Assembly (NCBI GenBank): GCA_013911625.1
Contig: JACESW010000096.1
Coordinates: 1 to 5,337 of the forward strand
DNA: 5,337 nucleotides
Source: Cryomorphaceae bacterium
GTDB lineage: Bacteria > Bacteroidota > Bacteroidia > Flavobacteriales > Schleiferiaceae
Direction: 5' to 3'
The position numbers and the translations under genes were made by a program. This document shows, in pieces, positions 1 through 5,337 of this stretch. Below the pieces are notes generated by a model that saw only the letters and a list, made by a program, of their open reading frames with translations, searched no databases and had not been told where the DNA came from. Position 1 is the stretch's first letter, and every line of letters starts with the position of its first letter.

Positions 1-1010
1 CTTCCTTAGATGGAATGGATGCCGCTTTGGTTCAATTCAGCGAAGAGAACGGCCTTCAATGGCAGCTCCTCGAACACTTTGAATTTGAGTACCCCAATGC
101 GCTTAAAACACTAGTCAATAACTGTTTCAAGGATGCCTCACTAAAAGCAGAAGTTGACCAAGCATTTGCCGACTGGACCATTTCATGTATCGAGCATATC
201 AAAGGAAAAACAGCCTACGAAATTCACGCTGTTGGTTCTCATGGTCAGACCATTTTTCACGATCCACAAAACAAATACACCTTTCAAGCGGGATGCTTGG
301 CTGAAATTGCACATACTACGGGTATTCCATGCATCACAGATTTTCGAATGCAGGACGTCTTGCTTGGTGGTCAAGGCGCTCCTTTAGTACCTATGGGAGA
401 CCACCTTTTGTTTGGTATGTATGAAGCAGCACTTAATCTCGGTGGTTTTGCAAATGTGAGCATCGGAAATCCTTTACTAGGAGACGGCGTGATGGATGCC
501 TTTGATATTTGCCCTGCGAACTATGTTTTGAATACCCTTTCTCGTGAAATGGGAAAAGAATACGACGAGGAAGGAAAGCACGCTTCACGCGGATCTATCA
601 ATCAATGGGTATTGGAAGAGCTAAATAGTCTTCCCTATTTTGAGCAAGAACCACCAAAGAGCCTTGGAGCGGAATGGGTGGAAGCCAAAGTCTTGGACAA
701 AGTAGATTACTTACAGCCCTCAGATGCCCTTGCTACCTATTGCGAACATATTGCCATACAGATTTCAAATATCCTCGAAGGAAAGCGTGTTTTAGTCACT
801 GGCGGAGGTGCATGGAACGATTATTTGTTGGGACGTATAGAAGCGTATGGAGTGAAATTAGAGCGCCCTGAAAAAGAGGTGGTCAACTTCAAAGAAGCCG
901 TCATTTTTGCACTCCTTGCCTACCTAAGGTTTACTGGGAAAGACAACGTATTAGGAGCGACTACCGGTAGTGGTAAAAATCACAGTTCGGGCAAAGTATT
1001 TTGGCCGTAA
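1..1010 (+). CDS. anmK: Anhydro-N-acetylmuramic acid kinase, 5'-truncated by window edge
   Basis: This kinase phosphorylates and opens 1,6-anhydro-N-acetylmuramic acid to MurNAc-6-phosphate in cytoplasmic peptidoglycan recycling. The reading frame is open from base 3, and the residues before the first ATG (base 15) read Ser-Leu-Asp-Gly. Together with the following Met-Asp this gives SLDGMD, the end of the N-terminal GTSxDGxD nucleotide-binding motif, so Met-15 is internal. The true start lies roughly 10-20 codons upstream, outside the window. Counting from that Met, I see GSHGQT at 74-79, GGQGAPLVP at 118-126, NLGGFANVS near 141, FDICPANY at 163-170 and VTGGGAWN at 261-268. D164 sits where the family's catalytic Asp lies, and the Gly-rich loop is the second phosphate-binding motif of the hexokinase-like fold. 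The visible 335 codons plus the missing head give about 350 residues, normal for the family. The gene ends in TAA, and the next gene starts 33 bp later on the same strand, so cotranscription is likely. Confidence 0.93.
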   Translation, partial: SLDGMDAALVQFSEENGLQWQLLEHFEFEYPNALKTLVNNCFKDASLKAEVDQAFADWTISCIEHIKGKTAYEIHAVGSHGQTIFHDPQNKYTFQAGCLAEIAHTTGIPCITDFRMQDVLLGGQGAPLVPMGDHLLFGMYEAALNLGGFANVSIGNPLLGDGVMDAFDICPANYVLNTLSREMGKEYDEEGKHASRGSINQWVLEELNSLPYFEQEPPKSLGAEWVEAKVLDKVDYLQPSDALATYCEHIAIQISNILEGKRVLVTGGGAWNDYLLGRIEAYGVKLERPEKEVVNFKEAVIFALLAYLRFTGKDNVLGATTGSGKNHSSGKVFWP

Positions 1011-1043
1011 ATAGTACCTTAGGGCTTCCTAAATACAGACGCG

Positions 1044-2270
1044 ATGAAAGAACAACTACGCGCATTCGAAGAGCGCCCTGCTGAAATCGTCTTTAATTGG
1101 CACGATCCGCTGACCGAAGCAAAAGGTTGGGTAGTCATAAACAGCCTCCGCGGTGGAGCTGCAGGCGGTGGAACTCGCATGAGAAAAGGCCTTACAGAAA
1201 GTGAGGTGCTGTCTCTTGCAAAGACCATGGAAATCAAATTTACCGTAGCAGGACCTGCTATTGGCGGGGCGAAAAGCGGCATTGATTTCGATCCAAACGA
1301 CCCTCGAAAAGACGGTGTATTGCGCCGATGGTACAAAGCAGTATATCCTTTGTTGAAAAACTATTACGGTACAGGTGGAGATTTGAACGTCGACCAGAAA
1401 AAGGAAGTGATCCCAATTACTAGTGAGTTGGGCATTCTACACCCACAAGAGGGTGTGCTGAACGGTCACTACCAACCGGGAGATTTTGCCAAAGCAAGAA
1501 AGATCAAACAACTGCAAGACGGGGTAAGCCTCAGTGTAACTAGTGAAGAGCTATTACCTAAGGGCTCTGACTCCATGAAAGTAGGTGATATGATTACAGG
1601 CTACGGGACTGCTGTGAGCGTAAAGCACCTTTACGATCTGTGGGGACAAGATGTTTCTGGAAAGCGCGTGATCATCCAAGGTTGGGGCAATGTTGCCTCG
1701 GGTGCTGCGTACTACCTGAGCCAAATGGGCGCTAAAATTGTGGGAATCATTGACATTGCGGGCGGGCTCATGAAACACGAAGGATTTTCACTTGAAGAAA
1801 TAACGGACTTGTTCAATAATAAAAACGGCAACGCCTTAAACGCACCGAACATCATACCATTCGAGCAGGCCAACAAAGATATTTGGTCTATCGGTGCAGA
1901 GGTTTTTATCCCTGCGGCAGCTTCAAGGCTTGTCAATCGAATGCAACTCGCACAAATGTTGGACAACGGACTTGAGATTATTTCGTCAGGAGCCAATGTG
2001 CCTTTTGCTGATGAAGAAATTTTCTACGGTCCCATCGCAGAATTGGCCGATCAAAAATGTGCGGTCATTCCAGATTTCATCTCAAACTGCGGAATGGCAC
2101 GAGTTTTTGGTTATTTGATGCAAGAGGATGCAGAATTAACCGATCTAGCTATATTTCATGACGTAAGTCACACTATATTAGGAGCACTTCAAGATATTGA
2201 AGCCGTAAAATCGAAACACACTAACATTACTTCCAAAGCATATGCGAATGCTTTGAAACTTTTAATCTAA
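1044..2270 (+). CDS. Glu/Leu/Phe/Val-family amino-acid dehydrogenase
   Basis: Predicted cytoplasmic NAD(P)-dependent oxidative deaminase of the ELFV superfamily (408 residues), converting an amino acid to its 2-oxo acid plus ammonium or the reverse. The N-terminal substrate domain has GGGTRM at 41-46, K65 (substrate carboxylate position) and GGAK with K77 (catalytic Lys). The 12-residue spacing between the two lysines matches leucine and glutamate dehydrogenases. D113 in GTGGDLNV fits the catalytic Asp. T185 in ITGYGT leads into the Rossmann domain, with GWGNVASG at 213-220 and D237 after the second strand. SGANVP (315-320) and PDFISNCG (343-350) match the family's C-terminal signatures. About 40 residues (128-170) between D113 and the Rossmann domain have no counterpart I recognise in leucine dehydrogenase (about 364 residues). 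The ATG at 1044 gives a family-like N-terminus; no Shine-Dalgarno is visible. nhaD starts 6 bp after the TAA. The substrate cannot be fixed from sequence: the GGTRM region looks leucine/phenylalanine dehydrogenase-like, but glutamate is also possible. Confidence 0.88.
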   Translation: MKEQLRAFEERPAEIVFNWHDPLTEAKGWVVINSLRGGAAGGGTRMRKGLTESEVLSLAKTMEIKFTVAGPAIGGAKSGIDFDPNDPRKDGVLRRWYKAVYPLLKNYYGTGGDLNVDQKKEVIPITSELGILHPQEGVLNGHYQPGDFAKARKIKQLQDGVSLSVTSEELLPKGSDSMKVGDMITGYGTAVSVKHLYDLWGQDVSGKRVIIQGWGNVASGAAYYLSQMGAKIVGIIDIAGGLMKHEGFSLEEITDLFNNKNGNALNAPNIIPFEQANKDIWSIGAEVFIPAAASRLVNRMQLAQMLDNGLEIISSGANVPFADEEIFYGPIAELADQKCAVIPDFISNCGMARVFGYLMQEDAELTDLAIFHDVSHTILGALQDIEAVKSKHTNITSKAYANALKLLI

Positions 2271-2276
2271 AAATCA

Positions 2277-3590
2277 ATGACCTACACTTTGATGCTTGTG
2301 GTGTTTGTATTGGGTTATGCAGCCATTGCCTTTGAACACCAACTCAAAATCGATAAGGCAGCAGCAGCCTTGGTTACGGGAGTTTTGACTTGGACACTGT
2401 ATATCGTTGCCAGTCACCATTACCACGAAGTAGAAGAACATTTACTCCATCACCTCAGCGAGATTTCATCCATCCTTTTCTTCTTGATTGGGGCGATGAC
2501 CATCGTAGAGCTCGTGGATGCTCACGAAGGTTTTGCTGTTATTACAGACCGAATTAAGACCACCAACAGGGTAAAGCTGATGTGGATTATTGGTATTCTC
2601 AGCTTCTTCTTCTCAGCAGCTTTAGATAATCTAACAACCTCGATTGTGATGGTTAGCCTTTTGCGCAAGCTCATCGCCGATCAGAAGGACCGCTGGTTCT
2701 TTGCAGGTATGGTAGTCGTGGCAGCAAATGCCGGGGGGGCTTGGTCACCGATCGGTGATGTAACCACAACCATGCTTTGGATCAAAGGACAGATTACAGC
2801 AGGTGCTGTCGTTTCTGATCTTATCGTTCCGTCGTTGTTCACCCTTTTGGCACCGCTTGTACTTCTTTCTTTCCGCTTGAAGGGAGATGTCACGCGCCCA
2901 TTGAAAGCAGAAACCGCAGAACACTATCTCGACCCAACCACACCGTTCGAAAGAAACTTCGTGTTCTTCGCCGGTGTAGCGGGCTTGGTTTTCGTTCCAA
3001 TCTTCAAAACGGTCACCCATCTACCTCCATTCATGGGGATGATGTTGTCTTTGGGGGTGTTGTGGTTGATTACGGATATTATGCACCGCAGAAAGCCCGC
3101 AGATGTGAAGCACCACCTCAGCCCGCTTGGGGTACTTCAAAAGATTGATACGCCTTCGGTATTATTCTTCTTAGGGATTCTTTTGGCTGTGGCTTCACTT
3201 CAAAGCATGGGCCAGCTTGGAGATTTAGCTATAGCGCTTGACGAAGGTATTGGGACCGATACGCAGAATGGCGTATACGTCGTGGGTATCATTATAGGTC
3301 TACTTTCTTCTATTGTAGACAACGTACCGCTCGTTGCTGCTGCAATGGGAATGTATGAAACCACCGAGGCTGGCTTGTTTATGCAGGACGGTACCTTCTG
3401 GCAGTTCTTGGCCTACTGTGCCGGAACGGGTGGTTCTGCCCTGATCATTGGATCTGCAGCAGGTGTTGCAGTCATGGGACTAGAAAAAATAAGTTTTGGT
3501 TGGTATTTAAAGAATATTTCACTGCTTGCACTCGTTGGATATTTAGCGGGAGCTGGAGTTTATATCCTACAAAACATGTTGTTGGCTTAA
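2277..3590 (+). CDS. nhaD: NhaD-type Na+/H+ antiporter
   Basis: Inner-membrane antiporter of the ion transporter (ArsB/NhaD) superfamily that expels Na+ (or Li+) in exchange for H+, supporting salt and pH homeostasis. The 437-residue protein is hydrophobic throughout, with roughly 11-13 membrane segments. NhaD hallmarks are present in order: FFLIGAMTIVELVD (68-81), ALDNLTT with D117-N118, ANAGGAWSPIGDVTTT with N151, D161 and T163-T165, SSIVDNVP with D348-N349, and GTGGSALIIGS with S387 and S393. These correspond to the acidic, Asn, Thr and Ser residues known to matter in Vibrio NhaD. A His/Glu-rich stretch (47-62) precedes the third membrane segment. The ATG at 2277 lies 6 bp after the dehydrogenase stop, which implies translation from the same transcript; no Shine-Dalgarno is seen. 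The gene is followed 25 bp later by a strong terminator. The frame is intact across a run of seven Gs at 2733-2739. Confidence 0.93.
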   Translation: MTYTLMLVVFVLGYAAIAFEHQLKIDKAAAALVTGVLTWTLYIVASHHYHEVEEHLLHHLSEISSILFFLIGAMTIVELVDAHEGFAVITDRIKTTNRVKLMWIIGILSFFFSAALDNLTTSIVMVSLLRKLIADQKDRWFFAGMVVVAANAGGAWSPIGDVTTTMLWIKGQITAGAVVSDLIVPSLFTLLAPLVLLSFRLKGDVTRPLKAETAEHYLDPTTPFERNFVFFAGVAGLVFVPIFKTVTHLPPFMGMMLSLGVLWLITDIMHRRKPADVKHHLSPLGVLQKIDTPSVLFFLGILLAVASLQSMGQLGDLAIALDEGIGTDTQNGVYVVGIIIGLLSSIVDNVPLVAAAMGMYETTEAGLFMQDGTFWQFLAYCAGTGGSALIIGSAAGVAVMGLEKISFGWYLKNISLLALVGYLAGAGVYILQNMLLA

Positions 3591-3615
3591 GGCCTTTCAA
3601 GTTGTTGATATTTCA

Positions 3616-3646
3616 AAAGCCTCCGCGAAGCGGGGGCTTTCTTTTT
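3616..3646 (+). terminator. Rho-independent terminator after nhaD
   Basis: The left arm AAAGCCTCCGC (3616-3626) and right arm GCGGGGGCTTT (3630-3640) form an 11-bp stem with one T-G wobble and a GAA loop. The stem is followed by C and five Ts (3642-3646). The stem is GC-rich at the top and the T tract is immediate, so this is a textbook intrinsic terminator on the + strand. It lies 25 bp after the nhaD stop and 30 bp before exbB, and should end the anmK-dehydrogenase-nhaD transcript. Read on the opposite strand, the stem is followed by only four Ts, so any bidirectional activity would be weak. Confidence 0.92.
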
Positions 3647-3676
3647 ATAGATATTTGGGTAAATCACATAGCAGAA

Positions 3677-4375
3677 ATGAGTACACTATTCCTTCAAATT
3701 CAAACGGGCGCAGAGGCCGTATTAACTGAAGAACCAACAGAAAAAACAATGTCTATCCTGGAGCTAATGACCTCAGGCGGAATAGGCGGGATTTTGATTA
3801 TGGCATTCCTTGGAGTGCTGAGCATATTCGCCGTTTATATTTTCTTTGAGCGCTTCGGTGCCATCCGCTCTGCCAACAAGGTAGACCCGAACTTCATGAA
3901 CAACATTAAGGACATGGTGATGGACGGCAAACTAGATGCAGCTGGAGCACTTTGCAAGGCAGAGAGTACCCCAGTGGCGCGCATGATTGAAAAAGGAATC
4001 AGCCGTATTGGCAAACCGTTAGGAGATATTACTCAGGCGATTGAGAACCAAGGCAAACTAGAAGTAACTCGATTGGAAAAGGGCTTGCCTATGCTCGCTA
4101 CCATATCTGGTGGTGCACCGATGATTGGGTTCTTGGGAACGGTAATCGGGATGATTTTGACATTTAAGGAGATGGCAAACGCCGGTGGCCAGATTAAACT
4201 CGATATGATGGCAGAAGGTATCTATACCGCGATGACTACTACGGTAGCCGGTCTTTTGGTAGGTATCATTGCCTACTTCGGATACAACTTCTTGGTGACT
4301 CGAGTAGACCGTGTAGTCTACAAGCTAGAGGATAGCGCTATGGACTTCTTGGATTTGTTGCACGAACCTGCTTAA
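3677..4375 (+). CDS. exbB: MotA/TolQ/ExbB family proton channel subunit
   Basis: Inner-membrane channel subunit of the ExbB-ExbD motor, which uses the proton-motive force to drive TonB. With the ATG at 3677 the protein has 232 residues, normal for the family. Membrane segment 1 is about residues 36-57 and ends at E58-R59, a typical ER pair. A cytoplasmic domain covers about 60-135. Segment 2 includes APMIGFLGTVIGM (147-159) with T155 lining the channel. Segment 3 is about 182-206, with GIYTAMTTTVAGL (181-193). The frame is open a further 59 codons upstream, but those codons run through the end of nhaD and the terminator, so the longer start is rejected. M25 (base 3749) is a possible shorter start, but the leading LFLQ stretch resembles other Bacteroidota ExbB proteins. 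E. coli ExbB has a Glu in TM3 (E176) where this protein appears to have T184, a substitution I believe is usual in this phylum's homologues. exbD follows after 12 bp. Confidence 0.92.
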   Translation: MSTLFLQIQTGAEAVLTEEPTEKTMSILELMTSGGIGGILIMAFLGVLSIFAVYIFFERFGAIRSANKVDPNFMNNIKDMVMDGKLDAAGALCKAESTPVARMIEKGISRIGKPLGDITQAIENQGKLEVTRLEKGLPMLATISGGAPMIGFLGTVIGMILTFKEMANAGGQIKLDMMAEGIYTAMTTTVAGLLVGIIAYFGYNFLVTRVDRVVYKLEDSAMDFLDLLHEPA

Positions 4376-4387
4376 TCGGAATCGATT

Positions 4388-4789
4388 ATGAATTTAAGAT
4401 CAAGAAGTAAAGTAAGTGCCGAGGTGAACATGTCTTCTATGACTGACCTCGTATTCTTGCTGCTCATTTTCTTCATCCTGGCTTCCACTTTGGTAACCTC
4501 TAGTGCCCTAGACATTATTCTTCCAAAGAGTGGTGCTCAGACCGTCAAGAAGAAAAACATCACCCTCACGGTGAATGAAGATTTAGAATTTGATGTGAAC
4601 GGCACTATTGTTAGCTACGATCAAGTTGAACGCACCTTGCTCGGTGAGGTAGGTAAATTACCTGCTGATGAACAAGCCGTAGTTGTTCTTCGTGCTGATC
4701 AAACAGTACCAACAGGCGAAACTGTACGTTTATTAGATATCGGTTACCGCAATAACATGAAAATGATTATTGCCACTGATCCGAACTAA
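4388..4789 (+). CDS. exbD: ExbD/TolR family biopolymer transport protein
   Basis: Single-pass partner of ExbB; its membrane helix sits inside the ExbB pentamer and carries protons. The 133-residue protein has the expected order. A short basic cytoplasmic head (1-14) leads into VNMSSMTDLVFLLLIFFIL (13-31), with D20 as the single proton-carrying Asp (E. coli ExbD D25). The hydrophobic helix runs to about residue 40. The periplasmic domain (about 41-133) contains LPKSG, a beta-rich core and a DQTVPTG turn. Length is typical (about 130-145). The ATG at 4388 is the only start that keeps the head before the VNMSSMTD motif. The gene ends in TAA, 2 bp before tonB, so exbB-exbD-tonB look like one translationally linked operon. 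Confidence 0.94.
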   Translation: MNLRSRSKVSAEVNMSSMTDLVFLLLIFFILASTLVTSSALDIILPKSGAQTVKKKNITLTVNEDLEFDVNGTIVSYDQVERTLLGEVGKLPADEQAVVVLRADQTVPTGETVRLLDIGYRNNMKMIIATDPN

Positions 4790-4791
4790 AT

Positions 4792-5325
4792 ATGGCATTC
4801 AACGAGCATAGAAATAGGAATCGAGCACGATTTTGGACGGTAACCATACACGTCCTGCTCTTGCTATGGTTTGCCTTTGCAGGTCTAAAGTATCAAGATC
4901 CTCCACCAGAGGACGGTATTGCAATCAATTTTGGATTCAGCGATGACGGATTTGGAGACAACACACAAGCTGCCCCTGTTACTCCGCCACCACCCGCACC
5001 GGAAACTCCAGTCGAGGAGACGCCACCGGTTCAAGAAGAAGTGGTCACACAGGATGTAGAAGATGCGCCTGTTATCGAGGAACCGAAAGAGGAACCAAAA
5101 AAAGAAACGCCGAAGGAGCCCGTAAAAGAGCAACCTAAAGAAACGCCTAAAGAAACCCCACAGCCAGATCCGGAGCCTGAACCGGACCCTCAGCCAACGG
5201 AAGAGGAATTAGAGCGCCAACGTAAAGCCGATCGTTTGAATCGCATGTTCAATACCAACAATAAAGGCAGTGGCAGCGGCGAGGGTGAAACACAAGGCGG
5301 TGGCGACCAAGGTGACCCGAATTGA
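4792..5325 (+). CDS. tonB: TonB-family energy transducer, C-terminal domain missing (interrupted by TGA)
   Basis: TonB spans the periplasm and passes ExbB/ExbD energy to outer-membrane receptors. As written, the protein has 177 residues. It has a basic head (1-13) and one membrane helix (about 14-31) with T16 and H20; H20 matches in position the essential H20 of E. coli TonB. A DPPPEDGIAINFG segment follows (36-48), then a Pro/Glu/Lys-rich arm (about 60-139) that includes TQDVEDAPVIEE, a charged stretch (137-153) and a Gly-rich tail ending GDPN. Members of this family normally continue with a further 80-130 residues holding the C-terminal beta/alpha domain that grips the TonB box; that domain is absent. 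The stop is TGA, unlike the TAA of the other five genes. It falls where relatives, as I recall them, have Gly in GDPNGDP, and the frame resumes as DPLS. I infer an interrupted gene or a base error, with the true gene running off the window. The start is supported by the 2-bp spacing to exbD. Confidence 0.85.
   Translation: MAFNEHRNRNRARFWTVTIHVLLLLWFAFAGLKYQDPPPEDGIAINFGFSDDGFGDNTQAAPVTPPPPAPETPVEETPPVQEEVVTQDVEDAPVIEEPKEEPKKETPKEPVKEQPKETPKETPQPDPEPEPDPQPTEEELERQRKADRLNRMFNTNNKGSGSGEGETQGGGDQGDPN
5076..5157 (+). repeat. Degenerate K-E-x-P coding repeats in the tonB arm
   Basis: The DNA encodes repeated Lys-Glu-x-Pro units (residues about 96-122). At 5134-5157 two adjacent 12-bp copies differ at one base (CCTAAAGAAACG and CCTAAAGAAACC), and looser copies precede them. 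Repeats like this form the extended, charged periplasmic spacer of TonB and can change in number by replication slippage. Confidence 0.6.
5323..5325 (+). other. In-frame TGA within a probable GDPNGDP motif of tonB
   Basis: The codons around this site read Gly-Asp-Pro-Asn-TGA-Asp-Pro-Leu-Ser up to the window end. Bacteroidota TonB proteins commonly have GDPNGDP here, so the TGA stands in for an expected GGA, a single G-to-T difference. Neither alternative frame after the Asn codon restores the motif, so a substitution fits better than an indel. The site is 12 bases from the window edge. Confidence 0.65.
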
Positions 5326-5337
5326 GACCCTCTAAGC

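Noticed and set aside
1019..1032. Small inverted repeat TTAGG-GCTT-CCTAA between anmK and the dehydrogenase
   Set aside because: The stem has only 5 bp and no T tract follows, so it is not a credible terminator. A stem this short can arise by chance.
1019..1336. Minus-strand open frame of 105 codons opposite the dehydrogenase start, and similar ones opposite nhaD and tonB
   Set aside because: They lie wholly opposite conserved coding sequence, have no recognisable domain and have composition explained by the sense codons.
2733..2739. Run of seven Gs in nhaD as a phase-variation tract or sequencing error
   Set aside because: The frame across it encodes the conserved NAGGAWSPIGD motif, so length and frame are correct. 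Gly-Gly codons explain the run.
3650..3657. Possible Bacteroidota -7 promoter element (GATATTTG) before exbB
   Set aside because: It has one mismatch to TAnnTTTG, and no TTG -33 element is found at the right spacing outside the terminator stem. It is too weak to list as a promoter.
3500..3676. A 59-codon in-frame extension upstream of exbB starting at an ATG inside nhaD
   Set aside because: It would translate through the end of nhaD and the terminator hairpin, and the resulting N-terminus does not resemble ExbB. The ATG at 3677 gives a normal 232-residue protein.
5097..5103. Run of seven As in tonB that could act as a slippery heptamer (A AAA AAA)
   Set aside because: The zero frame continues with family-typical arm sequence, I saw no downstream stimulatory structure, and Lys-Lys codons produce such runs naturally.

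Overview
The window reads as chromosomal DNA from a member of the Bacteroidota, most likely a marine or saline-water flavobacterium-like lineage. This is inferred from protein character (an AnmK with a FDICPANY motif, an ELFV dehydrogenase of a type I associate with this phylum, NhaD, a short ExbB/ExbD pair and a TonB with a TQDVEDAPVI motif). It is also inferred from the absence of Shine-Dalgarno sequences before any of the five visible starts. All six genes lie on the + strand and are tightly packed. There is no gap over 100 bp, no tRNA or rRNA gene, no insertion sequence and no CRISPR array. The window starts inside the first gene and ends 12 bases after the last stop, so it may be a small contig.

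Left block (1-3590): the 3' part of anmK (cell-wall sugar recycling), then a Glu/Leu/Phe/Val-type amino-acid dehydrogenase 33 bp later, then nhaD (Na+/H+ antiporter) 6 bp later. This block closes with a strong intrinsic terminator at 3616-3646. Right block (3677-5325): exbB, exbD and tonB, separated by only 12 and 2 bp. Together these encode a proton-driven inner-membrane motor and the transducer that energises TonB-dependent outer-membrane receptors. From memory, a similar order (anmK, dehydrogenase, nhaD, exbB, exbD, tonB) occurs in other Bacteroidota, so the locus looks like a conserved housekeeping neighbourhood rather than an accessory island.

The most notable observation is at the right edge. 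The tonB frame stops at a TGA exactly where relatives, as I recall them, carry a glycine codon in a GDPNGDP motif. The frame continues as Asp-Pro-Leu-Ser after that TGA. The product as written is a TonB with its membrane anchor and Pro/Glu/Lys-rich arm but no C-terminal receptor-binding domain. A nonsense mutation or an edge-of-contig base error (GGA to TGA) explains it best. I see no convincing new biological system here.
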